Shown: in pieces, positions 44,985-57,757 of the stretch
Position numbering within the stretch: the first letter of the stretch is position 1
How the letters are laid out: each line of letters begins with the position of its first letter
The notes under the pieces: generated by a model
The model's input: only the letters and a program-made list of their open reading frames with translations
Database searches by the model: none
What the model was told of the DNA's origin: nothing
Translations under genes and position numbers: made by a program
From: Zarea fungicola
Taxonomy: Eukaryota > Ascomycota > Sordariomycetes > Hypocreales > Cordycipitaceae
NCBI GenBank assembly: GCA_900169235.1
Contig: FWCC01000248.1
Span: 1 to 64,000, forward strand
Direction of reading: 5' to 3'
DNA: 64,000 nt

Positions 44985-45334
44985 CGATAGATGGTTTTGC
45001 GGTTTAATTTGTCTTGTGGGTGGTGAATATGAAAGAGAAAGAATAGAAAGTCGCGCATCACATGGTGAGTAGCATTATATACCGCTAGCGTTATCGGGGC
45101 TCTTTACTTTTTTAAAGGCCAATGATATAAATCCATCAAAATACACACAGGCAATTGCTCCATTTATATCTTAATTCTCTACAGCAATTGGTCAAGTTAA
45201 CAGGTCAACAGGTCCTTGAATCAAGGTGGATCAACCCCGCAAGGTCAATGAGCCTTTTATAAGCGGTACAATCTCTGGCACAAGCCAATCAGTAGAACTC
45301 GGTACTGTGCGTCTTGCTATTGCCATTGTTACCC
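44985..45334. other. Intergenic, THI5 promoter
   Basis: Transcription of THI5 must start here. A TATA-like TTATATACC (reverse ATATAA) lies near 45072-45085. The left end of the GH79 gene begins at 45335. No other gene is seen. Confidence 0.5.
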
Positions 45335-47136
45335 TTAGCTACAACTATTTGTGAAGGACAAGATGGCAGCCGACGAGTCGGGTAGTCCGACCGTAACCTG
45401 ACCGCCCTTAACTACAGCAGTCTCCCCAATCGTGACATTGTGAAGTCTGACTGGCTTACCAGCATCAAGCTCCCAGTTATAGCTCCAGCCGTCAAAGGTA
45501 ATACCAGTTATCGCGTCGCTGCCGTTGGCCATCAGACGCTGCACTCGAACGAGTTGCCCATCAGCAACTTTCGAGCCCACATTGAAGGTGTAGGTCTTGT
45601 TTGGTCGCTCTGGAACTTGCGGAAGCGGGTCGAGACCAGCGCCATCGATGGTGGTATTATAGCTGTGCATGTTGATGACAAGGATTCGGCCGAGCTTCTG
45701 ACTCTTCGTGAAATGAGCCGCATATGCAGCTTCGGCTTGGTCAGTGCCCAGTGGAATGTTAGACACACTAACAGGCTGAGCGACACTGTTGCGCAGCAAA
45801 GCTGCAACAGCAACGCTTCCGTAGTATGGTGCCTTTGTGCCCTTGGTCGCCAAGTCCGTATCAACTGGCTGCCATGCTTGGTACTATCCATGCAGTTAGT
45901 AAATACGAAATTATTTCGTCCCTTTAAATGGTTCTTTAACTCACGCGATAATTGGTGCCTTGGTGAAAGTGCACTCTCTTGAAACCGACCGAAGCAGAAT
46001 ACAGGTGGAAGTTGATGCCCCAAAGGGCTGCTCCAAAGCTGTTCGACAGCCCTGGGCGACCCTGGTTGTATAACGAGTTTGTTTCGCCAAAGATCAGAGG
46101 CGGCGCAGAGGCGTTGGCTGTCGATCCAAAAATTCCATTATACGACGTAACATGTGTATCGACTGATTTTTTGGTGACTCCAAAATTCATCAGTGTGCCC
46201 TGCAGAGTGACGCCAGGAGAAGTCGCGCCGCTTATGTAGCTATGCATTTGTTAGATTGACTAGTAAGGGAAGACACCGAATTGAGAACGTACTTGTGGGT
46301 AGAAAATAATTCTACATTGTTATCGGCATTCAAACCCGCCTGCCATGTTTTGGGCTCTGAGAAACGCCCCGCGAAGGACGGTGCCATGAACTTGGGTTCT
46401 GCCACGTTTGGACAGTGCTTCTTAACCTGCGATCGGATTTCTCTGGTACCATTCAGCCACTGCCAGACATAGGTACTTTCGTTGAACGTTGACGGCCTCA
46501 CAGGTCCCTGGGCCGAGACACTAAATAAGTCCGGTTCGTTACCGTACTCCCAGGTGTAGAGCTTTCCATTGCCCAGTGTCTTGCAGACGAGCGGCGCAGT
46601 CTCAACCAAGGTCTCCCAACCGGTACTGCGGTTGCCACCCAGACCCAGATTCAATCCGTGCGAAAATTTGAACCCCGGCCACGTATTGTAAGATTCAAAG
46701 TATGCAGGTCCAATTTCGATGGTTGTCGGGTAGTCCGGGGAGCGACGGGGATCGACGGTGCCAATCAGCGCTTCTTTCTGGGAAGCGTTGTAAAGCGCAT
46801 AGTCTTGAGTATTGCCTCCCACACGAATGTACGGATCGCTACCCATGATTGATCCGAGATTCTTGAGTAGGTTATAGGAGAACTCATTTGGCGAGGATTT
46901 GTTTCCTTTATTGGCATGGTTAGCATCTAGTGACTTCGTATGTGATGTGCGGCGATTCAAGACGACAAACCTGCAAACTCTGGAAATGATGAAAACTCAA
47001 TTGAGTAGCTGACGAAGCCTTCCAATGGCTTACCAACCTTGTTCGGGGTGGTTGGTACATCATATGAAGCTGGCGATGCCACGGCAGCTCCAGACGCTAA
47101 TAGCGCCTGTGCAAGCAGAAGAATAGTTTGGCCCAT
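45335..47136 (-). CDS. Secreted GH79 glycosidase, beta-glucuronidase/heparanase-like (540 aa)
   Basis: Exons are 47136-46971, 46905-46293, 46239-45945 and 45883-45335; phases agree (1623 nt) and three introns carry CTAAC branches. The signal peptide MGQTILLLAQALLASGAAVAS precedes a (beta/alpha)8 barrel: LEGFVSYSIEFSSFPEFAG, RVGGNTQDYALYNAS, then YTWEYGNEPDLF with the acid/base Glu (about 179). FGETNSLYNQGRPGLSN carries the nucleophile Glu (about 312), followed by ALWGINFHLY. The C-terminal beta domain (LGRILVINMHSYNTT to the end) matches the C-terminal domain of fungal GH79. Several N-glycosylation sequons are present. It probably removes glucuronic acid from arabinogalactan or glucuronan chains, which would pair functionally with the PL7-like lyase in this window (inference). 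Confidence 0.92.
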
Positions 47137-48583
47137 GCTGTGCACTCTTGAAATGATACAATTGAAGATTACAACAATTGAATAAAACGAATGCAACTCT
47201 AATTCATTCTAAAAACCTACAACGTCTTTTAAGCTGTTCCTGGGGAATTTAATTTGTACTCGTTTCGGCCCGAATTTACTTATTACTGCACTATACACCT
47301 GCGAGATGATTTATTTCCACCATTCATAAAGCAGGAGATTTTTGAACCCCGCATAAGCTGCTGACGACCTTCTGCTTTTGGGTGCTGTCGTTACTGATCA
47401 CTCCCCCTCAATCACGGTAATATGTCCATGGGTGCGGTCTTCTCAGCGCTCTCCTGCATGTTGGCTGTGTTTGATTGCTCAACGGGTACGAAGTGTAGGT
47501 CTGAGGCTGAAAAGCCTCTGTTGAACTCCCCATATCATGCGGGGGAAAATAGTGGCCGTCGCCTTTGCCTTCGGTCAAAACCCATGAGGTGATTCCATCA
47601 ATTGACGCGAACTTGGCAAAAGTATAGCAACTGAGGGTGGCCGCTGTATTCCAAAAAAGCAACCTTAGTTAGGCACATTCAAGATCAAAGCTGTCGTATG
47701 TTCGTTGCTGTCTCTTGATGCTCCTAGAAGTAAGCCATTGTGCGTGGAACTTGCTCACGAGACCGAGGCCAGACAAGTGACTGAATTCAGTCCATAACTT
47801 GTACCGTAATAAGTATTTTGCTCATGATTTCGGGAGTGGAAAGAAAGATGTACGTCAAATTAACTCAAGTGGTGCACGTATTTCTCAAGCCCCTGTGCTT
47901 TGCCCATATTAGTAACGGCGCGGACAAATGCATCGGACAAAATGGGGCCACAGTGATTTGATCGAGACAAAAACTCCGTATCGTAAGCACTTTGTCACAT
48001 TAAACTTGGAAACCCCAAATCGCAACTCTAGCAGGGTAAAATTGAACAAGAATCAAACTTCCACGGATTCCGTGGCTATTGGCTCTCCACAATAACTAAA
48101 CCTTAAGGGCGAGCCAAGTGACATTCATCGGCGGGTTCCGGCCTCTCACTGCATCGCGACCGGCCGCCGTCTTGGGGGCTGATTCCAGGGCAGATCTGTT
48201 TCCTCACATATTCAAGACTGTTATATTTGGCGGCCGCTGCCGCCAAGAAACTGTTCATTCAGAAGACGGCCCAGATTACCGGACCTTGGCAGAGGCTTAC
48301 CGAGAAATTATCGCCATGTGAGCGACTGGCCAACGAGCCATCAGCCACAGACATGCCGGTGGGCAGGCCGTTGTTCCAACTAAGTAATGCTCGCGAGCTG
48401 ATGGTTGTAAATGGCTTGAGATCGCTCGTATAGTCAAGCAGCGCATCTTGATACCCCATGGGGGCGGAGCTCCCCGTGGGTCTCTCATTCTTATTGTCGG
48501 TTCATCGACATGTTAAAAAGGGGATGTCTTCTCCCAATAGACAATCAATTTCAATTGTGTCTCGCATTTGCAGCTCAATAGCC
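47137..48583. other. Intergenic, divergent promoters of GH79 and NCS1 genes
   Basis: About 1.4 kb. A minus-strand frame at 47408-47662 has no recognisable domain. The 48100-48480 part is GC-richer, with chance frames on both strands. No gene is supported. Confidence 0.45.
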
Positions 48584-50246
48584 ATGAATAAACTCCACTC
48601 CGACGACATCGAGAAACGTGCAGGCGTTCTGCAGCCAACAAAGCAGGTCGACACCAGCTCTGGCGCCGAGTCCCACGATGAAACTGAAGTTATTCCCATG
48701 ACTAAGCTTCAGACGGTTATGTCGAAGCTCAAGGTGGAAACAAGAGGTATCGAACGTGTTCCAGATGACGAAAGAACGGACACGTCGTACCTCAACATCG
48801 GGTCCATGGTATTTTCTCCCTCTGTTGACAAGGCGACAGCCGTCTGACCATGTGCAACTATCATAGTGGGTTGCCGCCAACATGGTGGTTCCCTCCTTCA
48901 CCATCGGGGTGCTAGGGAAGCCACTATTTGGTGTTGGCTTTGTTGATTCTGTCCTGGTGATTATCTTTTTCAACCTGATTGGCAGCGCCACTGTCTGCTT
49001 CTTCTCCATGTTTGGCGCGGCCTTTGGTTTACGACAGATGACGCTGTCTCGCTTCTGGTTTGGCTGGTGGGGTGTCAAAATAAGTAAATACATGTCCAAG
49101 AAGTGTTTTATTAGTATCAAACTGGCTAACATGCATACAGTTGCCATCTTCAACATTCTGGCCAGTGTAGGTTGGGCGGCTGCCAACATCATTGTCGGCG
49201 CTCAGCTTATACACGCCGTGAACAACGACATTCCTGGCTATGCAGGTATCCTAATTATTGCGTTCTGTACACTTATTATTGTGTTCTTTGGATACAAGGT
49301 CGTACATGCCTATGAATTTTGGAGCTGGATGCCAACATTCGTCATCTTTCTCGTCGTCCTCGGTGTCTTTGCCCACTCAGGTGATTTTGTCAACACCCCG
49401 ATGAATAGTGGCAAGAGAGAACTGGGTGCAATCCTGTCGTACGGCTCTACAGTATTTGGTTTTGGTACAGGCTACACTCCGTTTGCTGCTGACTACACCG
49501 TGTATCAGCCAAGCAACCGACCGCGCCGAAACATCTTCCTCGCCACTTGGCTTGGTATATACCCTACTTTACTCTTCACCGAGATCCTTGGCGCTGCAGT
49601 TGTGACTGCCACTGCCCTGAATGGAGGCGACAATATCTATCAGCGTGGGTATGACGATGCCGGAATCGGTGGGCTATTGGGCGCCGTCTTGTTTGAGAAG
49701 CTCGGTGGGTTCGGGAAATTTTGTGTCGTGATTCTCGCTCTCTCCATCGTGGCCAATAACTGTCCAAACATTTACTCCGTCTCGCTAAATCTGATGGTTC
49801 TCGGTCGCTGGACACGGCATATCCCGCGCTTTCTTTGGTCGACTCTTGCAACTGCTGTCTACATTGCCATTGCTATTCCAGGATATGGGGCCTTTGAGTC
49901 TACTTTGGAGAATTTCATGAACTTGATTGCTTACTGGTTGGCAATCTACGAAGGCATCGTCCTTTCAGACCACTTCATCTTCAAACGTGGCTTTTCTGGC
50001 TACCGTCCTGAGGACTACGAAGACCGGACCAAACAGCCACTTGGAATTGCCGCGATTCTCGCCTTCTGTTTTGGTGTCATGGGCATGGTGCTGGGCATGA
50101 GCCAATCATGGTGGGAAGGCCCGATCGCGAAGCATGCAGGTACGCCGCCATTCGGTGGCGACGTGGGGTTTGAGTGCGCCTTTGCTTTCGCGACTGTTTC
50201 ATACATCATTATGCGCACAATCGAGCTCAAATATGTTGGACGTTGA
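48584..50246 (+). CDS. NCS1-family purine-cytosine permease, Fcy2-like (515 aa)
   Basis: Exons are 48584-48808, 48867-49083 and 49141-50246 (1548 nt). The second intron is 57 nt and stop-free; removing it restores GVKIIAIFNILASVGWAAAN, a conserved NCS1 segment. The first intron has a CTGAC branch. The hydrophilic N-terminus ends at ERTDTSYLNIGSM, followed by WVAANMVVPSFTIGVLG. About 12 membrane helices follow, with ILSYGSTVFGFGTGYTPFAADYTVYQP, a typical NCS1 substrate and sodium/proton-site region, and IYSVSLNLMVLGRW. It is a plasma-membrane symporter for nucleobases or related heterocycles. Its closeness to THI5 makes a thiamine-pyrimidine substrate conceivable but unproven. Confidence 0.92.
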
Positions 50247-50414
50247 TAGCCTCCAACTCCAAACACTGCTACTTTGTAGGTTTGGCATTTCCGCAAACCA
50301 GCCAAGTATCGGTGCTTGAGCAAGTCACACGTCTATGATAAATTTGTGTATTCCAAACTAGTATATATCTCAATTCAATCTACATGCTTCTTTCAGTTAC
50401 ATGTTTCGATAAAA

Positions 50415-53035
50415 CTAAGTGCTCTCACTCGACTTTGCTGCTTGCACGATCAGAACATCCGCTTCCACAAATTCTTCGACAATCTGCGAAGCGACAACTC
50501 CGAGACATCGTCTGGTATCAGCAGCAGGTTTATGTCGCAGTTTTCCTTCGTCCAAATTATCATGTGCATGTCTTCCAACTACCACAAGATAGGATTGAGG
50601 GCCGCGTGACGACATTTCAAAGCTTGTCGATGCATGTTGAACCACGTCCTCCACTGTATTGAGACCATCCAGATGCTCAAGTTTGACCCTGTTGGCCATT
50701 TCATTGCTCATCTGATCCACAAAGCTGTCAATAAGGTTGCGCTGAGACGACGAAGCTCCATCATTGGCGACGCTAGCCTTCAAAATAGTGGCTGTCGCTT
50801 GGGAATCCTTGCACAGCTGCAGGACTAGACGTAGTGCGAAATCGTCATCAGCACCACCAAAGTAGGTCATGAAGATGTGATATTGCTGGCGAGTGATGGC
50901 TGCAACTGGGAAGTCCTGCCTCATGATTCCAAAAGAATGCTGACGAGTCAGCTTTCCCTTTTCTTCGGCAGGACGCTCATTTGAGCCGTCCTGATCACTT
51001 CTAGTGAAGAATACGGCGACGTTTTGCTCTCGGTTGTCGAGTATCGATGTCACGAAGGGTGTGTACGGCGAAACCAGCTTATCAGCTTGCGCAGATGATG
51101 AGAGGATCTGTGAGTCTACAATACTTCCGGTCTCGCTCCAAGGTACGAGTAGCAGATTTGGCGCCATTGAAGCGGATCTTGTAAGAAGTGCTTGGGCGAA
51201 GCGGTGCTCGGGCATGATGGCAACTTCTCCGGACACTGCAAGGCGGCGAAGTTGACCCATTGTCTGAAACGTATTGACAATAGGGTCATGGCGGCTATAA
51301 TTATCAACTTGTGAAACAGTCATGACAGATGAGTCACGATCGGTGAGTTGAAGAAGTCTGAGACCGTGGATACGCAGCGGGGGGGTGCCAGCCGACTCAG
51401 GTCTATTGTTTCCTTTCTCCAAAGACTCATCTCCAAAGAGTGACAGAAGTCGCAAGAGTCGTGGCATTGTGTCCAGTCGCAAGTAAACAAGAACCCGGCT
51501 CACATTCTGTGTTTGGGCTTTATCCTGTGCCACAGTGTCGCTTGGTGTGAGTGGTGCGCCGGTGTCCCAGTCAATCTCTCCACGTCGCCAAAGCTCAATC
51601 TTCTTTTGGTACCAAGGCGGATAGAGCCAAGATACCAGAGGGGTCGTGGAAAATGTTGTCAAGAGTGCCATGACAACGAATATCGTGAAAGTTCTGGTGC
51701 TGAGGATGTGTGCTTGAAGTCCGATGTTCTATGTATATGAGTCAGTACAGGGGATGCAGAAAAGCCAACGTTGTCGCCAAAACATACCAAAACGATGAGT
51801 TCCACCAAACCCTTACAACTCATCAAAACTCCAATTGTGAATGATTCTCTCCAAACCAGGCCGTTTGCTCGTGCAGCGAAAGAGGCGCCGACTATCTTCG
51901 TTACGAAAGCCACAATCGTTGTGGCGAAGACGTAGCCCCAGGCTAGGCCACTGTTTAACAAGCCAAGATTTGTGTTTAGGCCTGACAAGGTGAAGTATAG
52001 CGGTAAAAGCAGTGCACCGATCAAATCTTCCATCTTCTCGGTGACCTTGATGTTGAAACGTTCCTCGCGGGGGATGATGAGACCAACCATGAAGCCACCA
52101 AAAATGGGATGCACTCCAATAATTCCAGTAAAGAAGGCTGATGCCAGAGCCAAAAGCGTAATGAGTGAAATGATCCCCTGGGAGGGGCCATTTTGCAGGC
52201 TTTCTGTGCGACGAAGCAGCCAGTACAGAGCAGGCTTAACCAAGAAGAGGAGAAATAGAAGGAAGCCAACACAACAGAGGAGAATGTAAAGTGCCGTCAG
52301 CCCGCCGTGCGAATTTACCAGTGTAACGCAGAGCGCAAGCAATATCCAACCTACAACATCATTGGCAACTCCAGCTGATAGAGTAATCACACCCACTGAA
52401 TTATCCAGGAGTTTGAGCTCTGACAGAATTCGGCAAAGAACAGGAAAGGCTGTGATGGAAATTGCAATTCCAATAAAGAGCATGTATGTGCTGAAGCTGA
52501 TTGGAGTAACTTCCGGGTCATTCCGAAACGCATGGTAAATGCCCCATGCTAAGCCGCAGCCGACGGCAAACGGCAAAGCCAGTCCAGCAAAGGCAACCGA
52601 CGTTGCAACTCGCCAATTCGATAGAAGAAAGCCGACATCCGTCTCCATTCCAATGAGGAAAAGGTAGAGGATCAAGCCAAGGTTTGCAACCAGGGTGAGA
52701 TTGGGGATTGATGCGGCGGGGAATATTGCGTCCCGGAATCCAGGTATGCGACCCATAACAGACGGTCCAAGAACAATGCCTCCAATAACCTCCGCAATGA
52801 CGCGTGGCTGGCGGAGCTTGGACAACGGCCAGTGCAGTATATGGCACACAATGACAATTAGGCCCGCCTAGGGAAAAAGAAGCAATCAGCAGTCCGTCCA
52901 GAAACCAAAGGTACGATGGCTTTAACTAACCTGAATGATGAACATCGTAATGGGATCCTTTGGGTTGTATTTCGAGGGATTGAGCCCTTCGAATACACCG
53001 CCTTGCGGCGCCGCGCGAGTTCCATTGCTCGACAT
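50415..53035 (-). CDS. K+/H+ antiporter, KHA1-type CPA2 family (832 aa)
   Basis: Exons are 53035-52931, 52867-51788 and 51728-50415 (2499 nt). The short first exon encodes MSSNGTRAAPQGGVFEGLNP and ends MFIIQ. Exon 2 holds the 12-13 helix Na+/H+-exchanger domain: AEVIGGIVLGPSVMGRIPG, LGLILYLFLIGMETD, SAGVANDVVGWILLALCV (the ND carboxylate motif), GVHPIFGGFMVGLIIPRE and LMSCKGLVELIVL. Exon 3 starts with the last helix (TFTIFVVMALLTTFSTTPLVSWLYPPWYQKK) and continues into a long cytosolic region with a USP-like fold (LLQLTDRDSSVM, VAVFFTRSDQDGS, SYLVVVGRH). The order and length fit KHA1 proteins of the Golgi or other endomembranes, which exchange K+ for H+. It converges with the NCS1 gene, 168 nt away. 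Confidence 0.93.
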
Positions 53036-54790
53036 TTTGCGACTGTTTCTGTAGGCAGCTATCTCACGGCTTCGGTGCCGAGAGGTTGGGTTGACTCTCT
53101 AACCCGTGCTAGGAGTCTGCTATTTCTAACAACTTTCCAACAATGAGCCAAGAAAGGGGATGATGAAGGTGGAAATTGATTCAAGATGAAAGGGTATTGC
53201 GGCAGAAACTCCTCATCAATGTGGCGTTAATCGTGGCTCAAGAGCGGAGTAGGCTGTGAAGCTGGGCTCGTCGATCGTTGGTTGGTTCTACCAGTATGGT
53301 CGGACTCATGTCCCACTTGCGTGGGTTTCTGTGTAAGCGAGTGATGCTTTGTTGTTGGGGACAGCACCACAGCCAGTGAATAAGTCGGCAGTTGATTTCT
53401 CTTTCTTCTAGCTGTTATATGTCGCTTGGACACGACAGATCTATATGCCTTGGGGCCTTGGTAAGTCTTGTATTACAACCGTTGGTGGCCTTGCTTGTAG
53501 AATGGACACACACGGTGAGCTTGTTGTGAGAATTGTGGCGTACCCCTATGATAACTGACGTGTGACCGAAAGGTCTTGGCGCCAACCTTTTTTGTCAACC
53601 TTTGTCATGACTAGCCATTTGATGGAAGGCTAAATATAGGCAACGAAGGATTGAGCTCTTCTACCATGTGAAGAATCTTGACAACGAAGAGAAACAACTG
53701 CCTCCATAACTATTGCTGCTGGCATAGTATTGATGAATACAGAGCTCTTTTGCTACTGCTAATTCTTCTCTTTGTTGTACGAGGGAGAAGTGTTGCATTT
53801 TCCAATCTCTAGGGTAACTAGCACGAGGAAATTGAGGCGTTTCCCCCAGTACATAAGACAAAACTGGCAAGCTACTTGGCTAGCCGGTCCAGGTCTAGCA
53901 GCCAATAACGACGCGGACACGGAGGACTCCGCAATCAGCAGGAAACATGTGCCTCTCAGCTCCTGGTCTCAGGCGGGAGCAGCTGGTTTGTTTCATGGCT
54001 CAATTGGATGTTATCGTTATCCGGGTGGCGCTGCGCGTGATTGATGTTGATCTGACGCCACGCCAGCTCATTCACGGTAGGGCGGTAGCTTAGTACTTAT
54101 CATCGCGATTTAAATTCACAGATTCTTATGGAGTACATTGTTTGGACTTGGGTATCAAGTGTGCTAATTATTTGCCCAAGGTCGGAGAAGCCGTCGTTGC
54201 AACTCAACGATCCGCAGTCGAGACTTTGCACGACACGTAAAGAACGCTAGCACCCTCTTCAAACACTGGCCGGCGCGCCTCGTTGCCTGTTTGCTAAGGC
54301 AGCAAGGCCACGGGCCTAGGCCAACTACATATTAGTTGCAAAGTAGTCAGCTGCACGAGACTGCAGCCTTTGGTCTCGACTCTGGACCTACGGCACTTGT
54401 CTAGTTACACAGGAAACTGTCGCAGAAAGAGTGTAAATTCCTCGGCCTTATTAATTGCTCTCGGCAAAGAGCGGCGTGGTATCATGACTTTTAGCCAGTA
54501 AAGTACTGAGAGCTATATCGTAGCGAGAGCAGTTGTTGTGGAGGTACGACACTTGAAATCAGCCGAGGCAAGTAAGAATACAAAGCACATACCACGCAGG
54601 GAAATTTTTGGAAATTTTTGCTTCTCGCCACTGAAGACTCTGCGTTTTTATATACATAAATACATTCTTACGAAATGAGGCCTCAACGGGGCCGCGACGG
54701 TCATGTACGGATAAAATACTCCGTACTCCGTACTACATACTCCGTATGCATTAATTGAAGAGTCTCGCTGGGTGGACATAAAAATAGCTA
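53036..54790. other. Intergenic
   Basis: About 1.75 kb upstream of the antiporter gene. The motif ACTCCGTA occurs three times at about 54718-54748. No gene is supported. A mimp-like element begins at the right end. Confidence 0.45.
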
Positions 54791-54907
54791 CAGTGGGTGG
54801 CAAGAAGTATNNNNNNNNNNNNNNNNNNNNNNNNNNNNNNNNNNNNNNNNNNNNNNNNNNNNNNNNNNNNNNNNNNNNNNNNNNNNNNTACTTACTGCCA
54901 CCCACTG
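54791..54907. mobile_element. Small element with mimp/impala-like terminal inverted repeats, interrupted by 78 N
   Basis: The left end reads TA-CAGTGGGTGGCAAGAAGTA and the right end is its near-exact inverse (TACTTACTGCCACCCACTG-TA). Both ends abut a TA dinucleotide, the target duplication of Tc1/mariner elements. The CAGTGGG..GCAA.AAGT pattern resembles the terminal repeats of Fusarium impala and its miniature relatives (mimps). Positions 54811-54888 are undetermined. If the gap size is real, the element is about 117 nt, shorter than typical mimps, and the gap may have been caused by a hairpin. No coding capacity is visible. Confidence 0.6.
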
Positions 54908-57757
54908 TAGAAGCACATGGCAAGCGGCGCAGTGATTAGCCATAATTGGGTTGCATCGCTACCCTAAAAACCCACTGTGGCATGTTGCATAACATGGTGA
55001 CACGTCGCAGGTACGGAGAAGGCGAGGATATTTGCGAGGTGAGCACTAGCTGTGGCCTCATCTCGACTACTGGTAGATTACTACTCAAATTTTTTGCTAC
55101 TGACAAAACAGAATAGCCATGACTAGGAAGCTAGGCGATCTAGAAAGGAAGGAAAAAAAAAATCTTTCTGCCACGCGACTGTTGGGTCCGTTCCTGGATC
55201 ATGGCCCACGCCAGAATTAATAGCATAACTGGGGCTCAGGTGACTAGACCGGGGAACCATTTCTGTAGTGGAGATTTACTACGAAAAGTTTTTGTGTACC
55301 AGGGATGTTTAATAGGCAGTATGTGGTAAGTAGACATTGACTGTAAAGAGTGAGCCGATGAGCCTTGGCACCTATCGGCTTGCACACCAATAGGCAATCC
55401 GTTAGGGAAATACGAGCTCCGATGGTGACACTGCAGGTGACAGCGGCAAGAGCCTCATTCAGGCATTCAATATATTTAGCCATTGAACGAAGTCCATTGG
55501 ACTGAAGATTAGGCTAAATTGCAGGCAGAAGAGCATGGTTGGGTGGCCGACCTCGGCGAGTCAGTAATGATTGGTCCCGTGTCCGTCAGGAAGCAGAAGA
55601 AGCGACGTGAGGCCGAAGGATGACATTATGGCGTGAGCATTGTCGCCAGTGGCCAAACTGCGGCGGATTTGATTTGGCATGCAGGATATGCTTGTCCCCG
55701 GCCGACATCCGTGTTACGGCGTACATACATACAGCAAGAAGTCGCCCCAACTCGGTCAATTAATGCGCCTCTCAGCCATTTGCCATGCGGGCAGCGCAGC
55801 TGGGTGAATATGACCGAAAATAGTCCCATTTGGAACTAACGCCGCCGAGTAAAAACTCTGTCTAGCAGACTGGTGCTCGTTGGGGAACTGGAGACCATTG
55901 GTTATTTTAGTGGGCAGAGAGGACGGGTTCTGGCCCGAGACGAGGCTGCTGCATGTTTTGATTCCTGCGCTAGCTGAATTGTAATTTACACACCCCCTCC
56001 TTCTGTCACTGGTTCACGATGCGCTCCGTCCACGGGGTCGCCGTGCGAAAAAGGTTTGTCGTCGTTGCGGTTGTAATCCTTTGCGCTGGTGGTGACATTG
56101 AAACCGGAAGCCAAGCGACAATAGACGACAGCCGGCTTCAAGGGAGGCAACATTGTTATTGTTTACTTCAGATTCGGATCTGCGACCTTTTGCGTCAACA
56201 GACAATGGTGATGAGAAAGCGCTAAGCTGACCAGCATTCCTGTCAGCACCCGTCACAAGATGAACTGCAACTAGCGCCACGTATAGACTTAGATGCGTGG
56301 GGTATTTTATTAACAGGCTACTTGAGCAAAACATACACTGATGAGGCAAGAGCCGAGAATTCTGTTAGCAAGGTACGAGCGAACCTAGAGAGTTTCTCCA
56401 GACCGCGGCGCATTCTTACACGCTGGGGAGACTGGCAAAATCGCAGTGGCGTCGTCTGCTGAGGCGAGTAATGATTGGGCCCCCGAAAAGCCAAAACGAG
56501 CCGTGTCTCCAGTCAGGCCCCTCTTTCATCACAGCATGTCCCAGTCATTGGCAAAACTCTAAGGAGTAAATATGAAAACAGCTGAATCGGGGGACAGTCC
56601 CTGGGCAACCGGGCGCCGAATACCAGATGCGCGGCGCAAGGCTGGGGCCGCAACGATGCATATTGCAATTGGTATGGATGCTCTATATTCGCAAAATGCT
56701 GGTGGCCACTGGACCAGAATGTAATGTGTGAGATGCCGGGACCGGCGAATCCTGCGAGCAACGGTAATATTACATGTTTAATTGGTAACAAACCACCTAT
56801 TCCTCTGTTCGCTAGTTAGCTGCAGCACCCAGACAAAGAAGGAAATTAACACCACGCCGGCCCTACTCGGCGCTTCTCAGAGGCATCCCCTCAATCCCCA
56901 GCACAGAGTGGCTCCGGGGACATGTAGGGGGCCCCGGAGTGGGCGTAGGAGAAGTTGAGGGGATGCTCGGGGGAAGCTTCCTGGGGCTTTCATTAAGAGT
57001 CTCTGCTAGAGCCTGAATGCCATCGGCCCTTCTCTGCAGCCTCGATGGGGCCAGCCCTCTTTGCCTATTGTTTCCACGGCGGAATCCCCACATGGAGCCG
57101 CCACCACCAAGTACATGCAACCCTTTTGGAATACTCCTTGTTCTCTGGTGTCTCCAGCCTGTTGGCGTGGACGAGATTGGTACAGGATACCTTTGGTGCA
57201 AACCCATCTTCCCCAGACGCGAGTCCGTATTCACTGACTCTTCACGCTATTGCATCCATACTGTTCGAACGAAGGAACACCCACACCCACCACTTCCCTC
57301 AGCTCTTCACTTCAAACTCTGCAAGCGGCCCCAAGCTTGACGCTATGTCCACGCCCACCCACCCCCCACCTTGTTTTGCTGCAATTACAATTTGGTTCGC
57401 CTCGAGCTTCAACCAATCTGGCTTCATACCTTGTCCAAAATCTGCCAACGGCGACACCCCACCCCCTGTTGCCCGGCTCCTCCAAGTAAGCCATGCCCGT
57501 CAAACCGCCGAAGTGTGTTTGGGGTCGCCCCAATTAGCTTTTTCCCCCATTCAGGTAGTAAGCTCCATTGGGGAATAGGAAAAAGTCTAGACGGGCACAT
57601 GAGAGCGTCGGCAGCAGTATAAGATCCTCGTCCTCCCACCCTTCTTCTCAGAGTGTCTTACTCCTTTGTTGTCTGTGTCTCACGAGTCCACTCCATTGTT
57701 CAATCATCACCAGAATAGACAATCCACTGTCCTGTTGGCAGGCAACTCACCTCGACA
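54908..57757. other. Long intergenic region and promoter of the sugar transporter
   Basis: About 2.85 kb without a supported gene. The last 700 nt before the sugar transporter are C-rich, with several CCCCAC words (near 57090, 57365 and 57460). These match the reverse of the carbon-repressor CreA/Cre1 consensus SYGGRG and are plausible glucose-repression sites. Open frames at 57017-57640 lie on both strands in this C-rich DNA and look like chance frames. A pyrimidine-rich stretch ends at the start codon. Confidence 0.5.

Noticed and set aside
47408..47662. 84-codon minus-strand frame upstream of the GH79 gene
   Set aside because: No domain, no introns, and it lies in a promoter region.
49084..49140. 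Continuous NCS1 frame without a second intron
   Set aside because: Removal of 57 nt (GTAAAT, CTAAC, ACAG) restores the conserved GVKIIAIFNILA segment.
57017..57640. Long open frames on both strands upstream of the sugar transporter
   Set aside because: They overlap each other, show no family, and lie in a C-rich promoter region with CreA-like words.
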